NCBI GenBank assembly: GCA_002049455.2 | Contig: KV918822.1 | Location: 1-64,000, forward strand | DNA length: 64,000 bases | DNA from: Porphyra umbilicalis | Taxonomy: Eukaryota > Rhodophyta > Bangiophyceae > Bangiales > Bangiaceae | Reading direction: 5' to 3' | Part shown: positions 10,629 to 21,228 of the stretch, one piece after another | Layout of the letters: the number at the start of each line of letters is the position of its first letter | Numbering within the stretch: position 1 is the first letter of the stretch | The notes under the pieces: model-generated | Databases searched by the model: none | Told to the model about the DNA's origin: nothing | What the model saw: the letters and a program-made list of their open reading frames with translations, nothing else | Translations under genes and position numbers: made by a program

Positions 10629-12574
10629 ATGGCCGCCCTTCGTGTTGCGCTGCTGATGCTGGCGCTACTCCTTGTCTCCATCGCCTCGGTGACCTCCGCT
10701 TCGGACGGGGCAGCAAGTAAACTGGTGTCCCTGCCGCAAGTGGCGGGTCCGCAGGCCAAGCGGGTGACCAGGCCCAACGACCTCGCCACGGGCGCCCCAT
10801 TGTGCGTTTTTTTGCAGACGGAGATACAGATGCGTTGTTCGTTGATTACCGTGCCATTGTGTCCAGGCGACATCGGCACTACGTTTTTATCGCTGTGTGG
10901 CGTATTGGGTGGCGGCTGAACAGCCATAGCACGCCATTGGGTGACGGTCGGATGACACTGATTAACCAAACGTGCTCACTTCTGTCTGCTGCCTGCCTTT
11001 GCAATGCGTCCGTCTGTTGAGCACTTGTTTGTACAGCCATGCCCGGTTCTACCTTCGGCCACCTGGCAAAGAGACTGGCAGTATTCTCTGGTGCGGAGGT
11101 GCGTTGAGAACCTTGTTTTCTTCTATTCCGGAGCCCGCTGTTGTCGACCAAGCGCCCCCGCTTTGAGTGCCGAGAGATGCAGCCTCCGCCCCACAGCGTC
11201 GGTTAACACATGCACTCGTTCTGGTCCGTCGCGTTTGGTCCTGTGCTTGCTTGCTCTTTTTGGATTCTTTGCTTGCGTAGGCGTGCTGATCGGGCGGCGC
11301 ACGATTCTCACGGCCGCCCACTGCGTGGACGGGCGTGTGCAACCAGGTATTTCTGTGGACATGATCAAGAAAGGCTTCGTCCGTGTGGGCGGCCTCAAGT
11401 ATCGCAGCGGTCGCCAATACAAGGTCAGTAGCAAACCCCTCTTTCCGCTCAACCATTTCGGGGGCACGGCCGTTTCATCGGTCGCCGACGCGACTGGGCG
11501 CCGCGTCGCGGCGGGACGCGCTCACCCGCTGTTTCTCCACAGCCCGATGGATAGCGTATCACTGACCTCGCGGCATTCCCCCGCTTGACTGTTATCGGTG
11601 TTGTTCTGGGCGTGTGCGCCGCTGAGGGAATCAGGTGGCGAGTGTCGTGGTTCACCCCAGAGCCACGGAGAGGGGGCCTGTGCCGTGGCAGATTGACCTC
11701 GCCATCGTGTACCTCACCGAGTCCATCAACCTCCGCCAGCGCCGCGACGTGGCGGTCGCACAGCTGGGCCGGCGCAACGAGGTCGGGTTCAACGATATGG
11801 TCTCCTTTGCCGGTACGTTTTGGAGGGTGGGATCTTGGCCGCCTCGGCGGACCCGCCGGCGCAACGCCCGTGTCGTGCGTCGGGGTTGGGGCGGCAGCAC
11901 TGCCGCGGGGTGTCCCGTTGCGCTCGATGCTCACACGTACCCTCCCTGTGCGCTGCCGGTCACCGTCCCGCACCTTGGTTCCCTCTCGACCCGCAGGTTG
12001 GGCGCCGAGGACCCCCGCCGTCGCCCCGACCACCTTGTTCTTTGCCCGCACGCGCATCGCCACGCGCGATCAGTGCGCGGCGATGCTCAGGCGAATTGGT
12101 CAACTTCCGCGACGCCTGTACAACACCACCTTTGGTTTCTGCGTGTCTGTCGACGACCAAGTAGCGTTTTGCGGGGGTGACAGCGGCGGCGCGATGTACA
12201 CCATCGAGCGGGCGGGCGGCAAAGCGACCGCCCGCGTCCACGGCATCTTTTCGGTACGATTTTCCCTTTTGCGGCCGCCTTTGGTCGGGGGGAGAGGGGG
12301 GCGGGGGGGAGGTACGCGCACCGGCGCGCTCGTGCGCGTGGAGGGAGCCGTCGACCTCTGCGTGGCGGGGGAGCGCCAACGACCGCCGTGCTGACCGACA
12401 GGAAACGACCCGCCGCCATCGACGTGTGCTTTGCCGTGCTTGGCCGCCCCACAGATCGGCTTCTCTCCGCCCATCTGCCGCTTTGTTGCGTGCAAGTGCG
12501 GGACCGAGCCGCCCGAGATTTTCGTCAAGACCGGCCCGCAGCTGGGGTGGATTCGCCCGCTCATCCGCAACTGA
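10629..12574 (+). CDS. Secreted trypsin-fold (S1) serine protease, six exons
   Basis: Exons 10629-10801, 11037-11098, 11281-11423, 11635-11812, 11997-12253 and 12455-12574 join in frame to a 310-residue protein. All five introns are GT-AG (donors GTGCGT, GTGCGT, GTCAGT, GTACGT, GTACGA). Residues 1-24 are a signal peptide (hydrophobic core LLMLALLLVSIA), so the product is secreted or vacuolar. The triad is visible: His92 in TILTAAHC, Asp147 in WQIDLAIVYL and Ser248 in CGGDSGG. The family's closing helix is FVKTGPQLGWIRPLI. The position six residues before the catalytic Ser, which is Asp in trypsins, is Ala242, so Lys/Arg specificity is not expected. The N-terminus of the catalytic domain (RVTRPNDLATGAPF) departs from the usual IVGG. 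Substrate unknown. Confidence 0.85.
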
Positions 12575-14155
12575 AACCCACCGCCGTCAACCGCCAGTCT
12601 GCGTGCGGCGGGCGGGTGCGCCCACGCGCCACGCCCTCTAGTGTAGACACGCGAGCATCCCGCATGTCTCTCCAATACTGCTTCTTTCAATTGTTCCACG
12701 ACTGCCCCACCACGTGACCCATGGCGAGTGTCTTGGCGCCGCCGACCCCCTTCCCCCAGCGGCCCTTCACGGCCGCGGGACGACACGCAACGGGCGGGCG
12801 TGTGAACGACGGCCGCCGCAACGGGCGGCGGGTCAAACCACGTCCCCCGCACAACGCGCCGCCGCCCACGCGTCGGCGACTGCGGGCCGACGGGCGTGGG
12901 GCAGCGCCCCCACCCCGCGCCGAGTGGCCGTGTACCACCGGCGCAGCCGCAGACGCCCCTACCGCCGCCGCCCGTCCCCACTACAGGCGCGGAGACGCAA
13001 CTCGGCGCGCAGCGCAGCCGACCGCCTCACCAGGCGGGGGCCACCCCCGCGCGTCGGCCCATGGAGACAACGCACCGTCACAAAGACAACCCCAAAAACA
13101 ATAGAAAAACGAGCAGCACAACCGACACTCCCCCGCGCGCGTGCCCCCCTACCGTGCCAACGCAGCGCGTCTGGGTCGCTAGACGCGGCGGGACCCCCCG
13201 CCCCCACCCCCCGACCCGCCCGCCACCGTCGCCGTCGGCCGCCCTGCCAGCGCCGCGGGGGGGGTGGCGGCCGCCCCCCATCCACGCCGACGGTGTGGGA
13301 CGCCGCCCGCCGCGACGCGCGGCGGCCGCCGTCGGGGACCCCCCCCACGTGCCGCCTGGCGGGTGCGCGGGATGCCGTCACGCCCCCGCCGCCGCCGCGG
13401 CGGTCGGACCGCCCCTCTGACGCGGCGGCCGTTGGACGGCGGTCAGCGACGCGGCCGGCGCGGCGGCCGACGCGGCGCCCGCGGCGCCCGCCGACGACGG
13501 GGCGGCGGCACGGAAGCGGGCCGCCGCCCGCCGGCCCCCGCGTGGCCCCCCCGCGCGGCACGCGGTACCGACGGGCCGGTCGGGCGGGGCGCGGCCGCCG
13601 CCCCGACGGGCCCCGCAGACGCCGACCGCCGCAGCGGCGGGGGGCTGCCGCCGGCTGGTCGCAGGCGGGTCGGCAGACGCCGCCGACGCCGCCGACGCCG
13701 CCGTTGCAGACCGGCTGCGGCGCCGGTGCGGTGACGGCGGGGCCGTCGAGGCCGCCACCAAAGGAGCGGACAGACGAAAAACGGTGCTCGCAGCAATGCG
13801 CGTGCCTGCCACGGGTCCTGGATCACGGATCATCTGGATGCTCCAGAGAGGGACGGCAACAGCGGCTCGACCAAAAGCCGTGGTTCCGTCCTTGCCTCGG
13901 GATTCTGCAAGACATGTCTTGCACTGTCGACAGTGCATTACGTACCGTATGGCAAGTAGCCTGTGCCCGCTTGGCGCGCACACGCACGCGGGCGGATGCA
14001 CGGTGGTTCCCCGACCGCCCGACGCCGCCGTCGCGTCCCGTGCTCGGCTCTGTGGTCCCCGGCTTGGCTGTTTACCCCCGTCACCCACACGCGGTGGCGA
14101 CCGTTTGTCCGGGCGTGCGCCGGTTCGCTGCGTGCTCCCGCGCCGCGGCGGCGCC
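12575..14155. other. Gene-free stretch
   Basis: Low-complexity GC-rich DNA to about 13780, then more balanced sequence. It contains a 16-bp perfect palindrome (GCACTGTCGACAGTGC, near 13920). No supported gene; long frames on both strands are compositional. Confidence 0.5.
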
Positions 14156-14531
14156 ATGGCGAGCGGCAACCCGCCGGCGGCGGCCAGCCGCTCCCGCTTC
14201 ACCGCCGCGCGGCTCGACAAGCAGTTTGCGCGGCGCGACACGGTGCGCTTCATCCCCCGCCGTTGTGAAGGGCCGCCATGCCTGGCCGCGGCGGCGGCGG
14301 CGGTGGCGGCGGGGGGTGCCCCCCCCCCCCCCCAGCCTCCCTCAAGCGCTGCAGCAAGTGCACCCTCGTCATGTACTGCGGGGTGGCGTGCCAGCGCGCC
14401 GACTGGCCCCGCCACAAGGTCGAGTGTGGGCACTTGCAGGGCCTCGGCCTCATCGGTTTGCCGTTTGACCCGGTGGAGGAGCTGGCGCACTACCCGCTCG
14501 GCACCCAAGTCGGCAAGGAGCAGTCCTCTGA

Positions 14532-14565
<34 letters not shown>

Positions 14566-15063
14566 GAGTACGAGGACGAGGAGGACGAGGAGGACCCCAT
14601 CGGGCCCGACGACCGGTGCGGCATTTGCGGCGCGCAGGAGAACCTCGTCCGCACCGAGTGCTGCAACAACATCCTGTGCGACGAGTCGGACAACTATGCG
14701 CTCTTTTCGTACAGCCGCGCCTTTTGCGCGCGCTCCCACCAGCGCTACACCACGTGCTGCAGTCACTACACAGAGGACCACGGTCAGGGGGACTGGCGGA
14801 GCTGCGACAAGTGCGCGGCGGGCCGCGTCGGCGGCGGCACCGTGGATGGGGACGGGCGGCCGGTGCGGTCGTGGTTTGGCACCAACGGGTACAACTTTAC
14901 GCCCATGACCACGTTCCCGCCGGGGAGCATGATCACCACCTCGTGCCACGCGTGTGGGCGGCGCGTCGAGACGGGCAGCCAGGGGTACAGCCCGACCGCC
15001 GTGACCGACGCGGACGGGACGAAGCGGATGGCGGTCAAGTGCTTGGGGTGCCCCCGGCGGTGA
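14156..15063 (+). CDS. MYND-type zinc-finger protein with acidic stretch
   Basis: From the ATG at 14156 the protein opens with SRFTAARLDKQFARRDTVRF and then a Cys pair (CEGPPC). A 15-C run at 14319-14333 shifts the frame. Beyond it the MYND core is clear: CSKC, then MYCGVACQRADWPRHKVEC. An Asp/Glu-only stretch of about 25 residues follows (14524-14594). The C-terminal half is rich in Cys/His pairs (CGIC, ECCNN, CCSHYTEDH, CDKC, CHAC, CLGC) and probably binds further zinc. MYND fingers mediate protein-protein contacts, often in chromatin factors; no SET domain is present. The gap between the halves is 33 bp if read as GT-AG, too short and of the wrong phase for an intron, so a length error in the C run is likelier. 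Confidence 0.7.
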
Positions 15064-15870
15064 GGGGGGGCGGGAGGGGGGGGAGCGCCGATGCGACGCA
15101 GCGGGGCGACGGCGCCCAAGCACAGACGTGGTGGTGCTCGACGTTGTCACGGGTGCTTTTTGTGGGGGTGGGACCCGCCGCCCGTGGCCGCAGGGTGTAT
15201 CACTGGTGGTGGCCGCCTTGACTGTTTGTTTCTTGTTTGAATTCTTGTCGGCAGACCCGCAACCCCCGCCGCGTCCCCCTCGGGGTGCGGTGGCCGGGGC
15301 GCCCCGGCCCGTGCCGCCGCGGCGGACGCCGCCCCCGCGCCCGCGGCGACGCGCCCGCGGCGGTGCGTCGCCGACGCGCACCCCCCACCGCCGGCGGTGG
15401 GGGCGTCGCCGCGGCCGGCGCGCGGCTGCCGGCATGGTCGCTGCCGCCGCGGCGCGGGGGAGCGCCCCCGCCGCCGCGCGCCGTGCCCGCCGTGCCCGCG
15501 GGGCGGCGGCGCGGCGCGGCGGCGCGCGGCGGTCCCCCACCCAAATCCCCCCCACACGCGCGCCTTGATCCCGCCCCGGCGGCCGCCGCGGCGCGGCCGT
15601 GATCCGCCCCCGCCGCGCGGCGGCCGCGGCGCCCCCGCGCGCCCGCCGGCCGCGCGTGGCCGCCGCTGGGCGCGACGCGGACCCTGCGCCTGCGCAGTGC
15701 TCACTAACGCCACGCTCGTGACCTGCCGACCCGTTTGGCTGGTGGGGGCGGCAGCTCTCCGGGCAGTCTGCTTGTCATGACAGAGCCGTGACGCGCCGTG
15801 ACCGGATCTCACCTGGACGGAGACCCGAAATCGGCCCTTGTCACGAGCCTGGCGTTATCCTAGTGAGCAC
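15064..15870. other. Gene-free GC-rich stretch
   Basis: No recognisable protein on either strand. Open frames are Arg/Pro/Ala-rich and mutually antisense. Confidence 0.5.
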
Positions 15871-15973
15871 TAGGACGGTTCAATCAGTCGGAACGGGGGG
15901 GGTCGAAACGCCCCTGTTGGGGTCAAACAGGCCGGTTCGAGACCCCCCGAAACGACCATACTGAACCGGCCTA
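15871..15973. mobile_element. MITE, 103-bp TA-flanked inverted-repeat element, copy 1
   Basis: TA flanks both sides. The ends read GGACGGTTCA and TGAACCGGCC, an imperfect 10-bp terminal inverted repeat. The interior is also inversely repeated (GGGGGGTCGAAAC near the left, GTTCGAGACCCCCC near the right). A diverged copy of exactly the same length lies at 35842-35944. The TA duplication suggests mobilisation by a Tc1/mariner-type transposase. No coding capacity. Confidence 0.75.
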
Positions 15974-16693
15974 CTGCGCTGGCCGCGGCGGCCGCGGCCG
16001 GGCGCGGCCGCGCCCGCCTCGCGCCCCCCCGGGTGGCCGCCGGCGGGCCGACCGGCGGGCGCCCCCGGCGCGCGGCGGCGGGTGCGCCGGCGCTTCCGCG
16101 CCGGCGCCGACGCGGCGGTGGCCCCCCCCCCCCCCTCGTGCCGGGGCGGGTCGCGGCGCGCCACCGGGACGGGGCGCGCGCGGCCGCCACTGGGGTGGCC
16201 GCCGCCCCGACAGATAGCGCCCGTTGCGTCGGCTCGCGCCTGCCGGCGCCCGCCGGGCGGCCGCCGATGGGGGGTGGCGTGGCCGTCACCGGGACGGTGG
16301 GGCATCATGGCGTCGGCCGGAAGGGGGGGGGGGGGGGCGCCGCCCCGCATCGGGCGCCATTGCCGCCCGCCGCGCCGCCCTCATGACGGGCGGGCGTGCC
16401 CGCGCGGCAGCAGACCCGCTTCCGTGCCGCCGCCGCCGCCACCGTCGGGCGGCGCACGGCGCCGCTGCCGGCGGCCGGCGGCATACGGCCCCCCGCCGTT
16501 GGGGTCGCCGCGGGGCGCCCATATCAGCGCCCACGTCGCGGGGGTCGGCAGCGCTTTGCAACGCTGCCACCCGACGCCCCGCACGCCCCCGCCCGCCATC
16601 GTCGTTGCGCCGCGCGGCGGCGGTGCCGACGCCGGTGGGTCGCTTGCGACTTGCCTCGTCTCTGCAAACAAAGGGTTGTCGTTGACCGCCCCT

Positions 16694-16724
<31 letters not shown>

Positions 16725-16743
16725 CCCCCCGGGTGGCGCCACC
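15974..16743. other. Gene-free stretch leading into a C-rich 5' leader
   Basis: GC-rich low complexity without a supported gene. The last 40 bases before 16744 form a long C tract, the usual leader type in this window. Confidence 0.5.
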
Positions 16744-17949
16744 ATGGTGTCCCGCTCCCTCCCCCGCATGGCGCTCGCCGCCGTCGCGGCCGTTGCGGCC
16801 GCGGCGGTCGCCACGACCGCCGCGACGGTGCCGACGCGCGGCGCGGCGCCGTGCCCCACGGGTGTGTCACCGCCGCCACAGTCGGCGCCGCCAGCGCCGC
16901 GGCGACAGACGCCGGAGCGCGAGTGCCTCCCCAACCTCGCCCCCACCTGTGCGCTGAACGCCCACCTGGACCTTGCGGCAATTGAGGCGTGCCTCCCCGC
17001 CGCTGGCGCGCCGGGCCACCGGCGGGGCCAGCGGGTGTTTGCCCGCGTGATGCGGCTGGTGGATAGGACCACCAATACGGGCGTCGACTGCTGCTTTGCG
17101 TCGCGGCGCATGGACGCCATCCGCACGGTGCTCGCCAAGTTGACGCCCCTCTTGGATTGCCCGCCGCCGCCCCTGGGGGTGACCACCGCCGCCGGTGGCG
17201 GGGGCGGCGGCGGCGCCGGGGCGGTGGGCACGCCGCCGCCGCTCGACGCGGCAGAGGTGGTCGCCGTCGAGGCGGCGGCCGCGGCGGCCGACGCCGAGGC
17301 CCAAGCCGCCGAAGCAGAGATGGCCGCCGACGAGGCGGCAGACCGGGTAGAGGCCGAGGGGGAGGCAGCGTCTGCGGCCGCAGAGGTGGCAGCCGAGGCG
17401 GTGGCGACGGCCGGGCCGGCAGCGGGAGCGCCGGTGCGCACGGTGCTGTCAACCTGGACAACCTCTCTGGCACCATGGGCAGCCGCCGTCGCGTCGACGG
17501 CGCCTTCCGAGGCAGTGTCAATGGGAAATATGCCGGTCGTAGCGCCCCTGGCGACGGCGCCAATGGTGCAGTCGGTAAAGACGCCCACCGCCTTTGTGGC
17601 GACACCGCCACCAGTGCAGCTGGCGACGGAGGAGCGTCTCGCGCACCACACCCTGTTCGCGACGCCGACGCCGACGCCTGGGCCGCGTGCCATTGGCGCA
17701 CCCACCGCACGGATCGTCATCCAGGCACCGGGGGCGGCCATCCAGGACCGCTGCTGCGCCGCCTTTGAGTACAGCCGCCTGGAGCAGCGTCCCTGCTGCT
17801 GCAACAAGTGCCACGACGCGGTCATCTTGTTCAACTCGTTGAGGTTCACCATTGACGTGTGCTGCTCCGAGCGCCGCAACCGGTCGCGGTACGGGAAGGT
17901 TTGCAAGCCGGGCCAGCCGTGGGTGCTCGCGACCGAGCGCGACGACTGA
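16744..17949 (+). CDS. Secreted Cys-rich protein with Ala-rich linker, function unknown
   Basis: A single-exon gene for 401 residues, ATG in the context GCCACCATGG. Residues 9-30 form an Ala/Val-rich hydrophobic segment that looks like a signal peptide. Residues about 60-140 form a first Cys-containing domain (Cys 61, 69, 83, 116, 117, 139) with VFARVMRLVDRTTN and MDAIRTVLAKLTPLLDC. A long Ala/Glu-rich, probably helical linker follows. A second Cys-rich domain (from about residue 330) has CCAAFEYS, CCCNKCHDAVILFNSL and DVCCSERRNRSRYG. I do not recognise the family. A secreted or cell-wall protein with disulphide-rich ends is a reasonable guess. No homopolymer frame break is apparent. Confidence 0.65.
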   Translation: MVSRSLPRMALAAVAAVAAAAVATTAATVPTRGAAPCPTGVSPPPQSAPPAPRRQTPERECLPNLAPTCALNAHLDLAAIEACLPAAGAPGHRRGQRVFARVMRLVDRTTNTGVDCCFASRRMDAIRTVLAKLTPLLDCPPPPLGVTTAAGGGGGGGAGAVGTPPPLDAAEVVAVEAAAAAADAEAQAAEAEMAADEAADRVEAEGEAASAAAEVAAEAVATAGPAAGAPVRTVLSTWTTSLAPWAAAVASTAPSEAVSMGNMPVVAPLATAPMVQSVKTPTAFVATPPPVQLATEERLAHHTLFATPTPTPGPRAIGAPTARIVIQAPGAAIQDRCCAAFEYSRLEQRPCCCNKCHDAVILFNSLRFTIDVCCSERRNRSRYGKVCKPGQPWVLATERDD

Positions 17950-18219
17950 CGCACGTTCTACGTGTTGACGAGGACTGGGCGGACACCGTCTGTCGGTTTC
18001 GCGTAGAGGGGAGGAGCGGGAGGGAGGGGGGGGGATATGGGCGCAGCAACGTGGGTGTCGTGTGGCCGGGGCGCGATGGCGCTCCCTTTGTCCTTGGGAT
18101 GAGGACGCGGACGCAGCGCTCCACGACTTTGTTTGCGCCGAGTGCTCTGTGCACAACTTACACACCACTTAGTCCAGGCCTCGAATTTAATTATACAATT
18201 AAGCTGCACTGTGATCCAT
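17950..18219. other. 3' flank between Cys-rich gene and 1.36-kb repeat
   Basis: No gene. Composition becomes AT-richer close to the repeat boundary at 18220. Confidence 0.4.
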
Positions 18220-19581
18220 TTCCCTGGACTTTAGTCTAGGGTACTTATCAACATGCGCATGGGGTCACACACATAACTTTTTTTTTTCTCCAGTGCACGC
18301 GCGGGAGTACTTGCGGTTGGCCCCGTGTGCACACCTTTTCGGGCGGTACGCAGTGTATCGATCACTGCTGCGGGTCCTTTGGGCATGGTTCGGTGCGCAA
18401 CATACGTCCAGCACTTTCTGTAGCTTTTCTCGTTTGTAGCATGTCAGCCGCGGTCATACGGACGCCGTACGTCGCTTTTCGTAGGATGTCCGGGTCAGTT
18501 GCCTCAGAATGAGGGTAGTGCGTTCAGACCCCCGGAAACGTCGATCTGGTCAGACTCGTGGACTGTATTTTGTGGTTAAGCCCGGCGATGGTGCTCCACG
18601 GGACAACCAAGGCACATTCTGTTCGAATTTTCAAGCAGACGCTCGCGACCCATCGTCCTGGAGGAGAGGGCTCCCGGACAGCCGGGGGGAGCTGGCGACG
18701 GCCGCACCACCGCTATCGTCGGGGTCACCACCGCGGCGGCCGCACACGCCCGCCACACCCCCCGCGCATTCGTCGGTGCGCGACCGCCCACGACCAACAC
18801 AGCCGGCGCGCGGTCGGCCGCCGCGCCGACGAGGCGACCAGCCCCACCCACCCCCCCGCGCGCGCGTGTGGGTGTCCCCGCCGGCGGCCGCACCGCCCGT
18901 CGCGCGCGATGTGGCATGGTCCGAGGCGCCGCCGCCCCCGCACCGACGCGGCGGCAGCGTTGACGGCGGCCCCGCCCACTGAGGTGCCCCCCCACTCCTC
19001 GCCCCCACCGCTGTCTGACGGTGGACGAGCTCCGCCGCCGTTGGGAGCGGGGAAGGGCGCCGGCAGCCCCACAACCGTCTCCCCTGCCGCGGCTGCCGCC
19101 GCTGTCGTGCCCGCCATCGCCGCGACTGCGACGGGTGGTGGCTGCGACGGCGGCGGCGGCGGCGGCGGGCTGTGGTCCATGGCCCCACCGTCGCCTCTGC
19201 CGCCGCTAGCGGGCGTGCGCACCGCCACCGACGCGCCGGCGGCGGACGGCGGCGCGGAGTTTGACGGCGGCCTGCCTGCGGCAGCGGCGGCGGCGCCCAA
19301 CTGCCGCGGCCGTGGCGACCGGGACGGGTGCGACGGTACGCCGGCGGCGGTGTGCACGTCTGGAGGTGCGAGGATATTCGTCTGCTTGTCTCTGGGGGGG
19401 GGAGGCGCGGCGGTGACGGCGGCGGCGTGGGCGGCGGCGGCGGCGGTGCTCGTTGGCGGTGGCTTGTTTGCCGAGGATGCGCGGCCGCGCGAGGGGGGTG
19501 GTTCGCGTGGGCTGGTCGTCGGCGGCTGCTTCGCACGTTGTAAACAAGTCCAGGGTATTTCCGCGAACGCGTTTTCAGTTC
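18220..19581 (+). repeat. 1.36-kb dispersed repeat, copy 1
   Basis: Nearly identical to 47369-48729 over its full length, in the same orientation; identity starts at TTCCCTGGAC and ends at TTTTCAGTTC. The left end carries CCCTGGACTT and the inverted match AAGTCCAGGG lies about 26 bp inside the right end, so a DNA-transposon origin is possible, although the shared sequence extends past that point. Within it, peptides such as VRSDPRKRRSGQ are preserved in both copies but lack ATG starts, and I recognise no domain. It ends 354 bp before the PABPN1-like start codon. Confidence 0.8.
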
Positions 19582-19935
19582 GTGGACACTGTTCGGTGCA
19601 GTCCTGGTTTCCAACTCTGTGGCCAGCGCGGCCCCAGCGGCTCGCTTCTTGGTGGTGGTGGCGCCATCCCGCCGTCGAGACGGACGTCTGGCACGCGCCA
19701 TCGCCCGTCGTCCCCGTCCCCACCCACCGCCACCGCCCGCGCGCCTCTGCCCCGTGTGCCGCACCGCCCCCGCCCGCCCCTGCCTTTGGAATTGGCCCCA
19801 TCCCACCTGCGTCGCCTTTGGTCATTCCCCTGCGCGCGGGCCGCCCCCAATCCCACCTGTCCGACACGCCAGCAGCCGCCGCGCGCCGTCGGCTGCTGCC
19901 GCGTCGGCCTCCCTGCCTGCCCCGTGCCCGGCGTC

Positions 19936-21228
19936 ATGGCGGAGAATGTGCCACCTGCGGCGCCTGCTGCAGTTGCGCCCGAGGCACCCGCCGCACTAGC
20001 CGCCGCGGCGCCCGAGGCGGCGCCGGCCGCGCCCGCGGCGGCTCCGCCGGCGGCGGCGCCGGCCGACGCTCCACCAGCCGTGGCGGCGCCGGCCGCTGCC
20101 GAGGCGGCACCGGCTGCAGCCGCGGCGGCGCCGGCCGCCGATGCAGGGGCCGCCGCCGCTGCCCAAACGGCTGACCCGGCGGCTGCGACGGAAGAGGAAG
20201 AGGTTGATGCGGTACGTTGACACACCGTCTGGCCGTGTCGTGCGCTCGTTGGCGGTGATGGCTGTTTGTCATCTACCCGCGTGGTCGACCTTGACCGTAT
20301 TGCTGGTGTAATGCGGCTGTGTTGAGGCACGTACTCGGGTGGCTGGAGACTGACGGTGACCAACCGCCCCGTTCTTTTGTTGTTTGTGTGTGGTGGAAAC
20401 AATGTGGTATTGGTATTGATGATTGCTTTTATTTGTGGTCGATTCCCCTTGCACAGGAGCTTGAAGCGATGAAGAAGCGCCTACGTGAGATGGAGGAGGA
20501 AGCTGCCAAGCTCAAGGACATCCAAGAGCAGTCGTCTGCCGAGCTGAGCGGCGTCCCCGCTGCCGCTGGTGGGGCGGCCGGCCCCGCCGCTGCCGCGGCA
20601 GCGGCCTCGGCGACCACCGACGCGGACGCGCGCTCCATCTACGTCGGCAGCGTCGACTACTCGGCCACCCCCGAGGAGCTGCAGGCCCATTTTGCCGACT
20701 GTGGGACGGTCAACCGGGTGACCATCCTGTGCAACAAGTTCACGGGCCACCCCAAGGGTTATGCGTACATTGAGTTTGCGGACGAGGATGGGGTGAAGAA
20801 TGCGACCATCCTTAACGACTCGATGTTCAAGGACCGCCAGATCAAGGTATGTTTTGGGTGCATGGCTTTTGTGGCGTTGATGGTGTATATGGCTACTGTT
20901 CTCCTTTTGGTTGGTGCTTGTATGGGTCGAGCGCAGTTTGCGTGGTGCAGCCCATGGGGATTGGCTTGGACTTCTTGAGCGCTTGCTGACGTGGTTTTAC
21001 ATTGTGTGGTCTTTGTTTCTTGTTTGCATGCATCTGCTCTTTGTTTGTTGTACACAGGTCGTCCCGAAGCGCTCCAACGTCCCCGGCATGAGCGCCGAGG
21101 CGATGTACATGCGCGGTCGCGGCCGCGGCCGCGGTCGTGGTAGCTTCCGCGGTGGCTACCGCGGCAGCGGCTATCGCGGGGGCTACCGCGGTGGGTACGG
21201 CGGGCCCCAGCGGTGGGCCCCGTACTAG
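19936..21228 (+). CDS. Nuclear poly(A)-binding protein (PABPN1/PABP2-like)
   Basis: Exons 19936-20211, 20457-20846 and 21058-21228 join in frame to 278 residues; donors are GTACGT and GTATGT. Residues 1-90 are Ala/Pro-rich and end in an acidic EEEEVDA. A short coiled coil follows (ELEAMKKRLREMEEEAAKLK, residues 93-112), as in PABPN1. A single RRM (about 152-226) has RNP2 IYVGSV and RNP1 KGYAYIEF. The C-terminus is a Gly/Arg/Tyr-rich tail ending GGPQRWAPY. PABPN1 binds growing poly(A) tails in the nucleus, stimulates poly(A) polymerase and sets tail length. Domain order and length fit that family closely. The gene converges on PP4 and has a 1.36-kb repeat just upstream. Confidence 0.9.

Noticed and set aside
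14290-14334. Possible 33-bp GT-AG intron in the MYND gene
   Set aside because: Too short compared with the 170-305-bp introns here, and a multiple of three cannot restore the observed frame change.
15936-15948. tRNA B-box-like GGTTCGAGACC inside the 103-bp MITE
   Set aside because: The bases belong to the internal inverted repeat of the element; no A box, acceptor stem or cloverleaf can be drawn around it.
18327-18982. Two overlapping open frames inside the 1.36-kb repeat (present in both copies)
   Set aside because: The first has no ATG start, and conservation follows from the near identity of the whole repeat and not from selection on protein. No domain seen.
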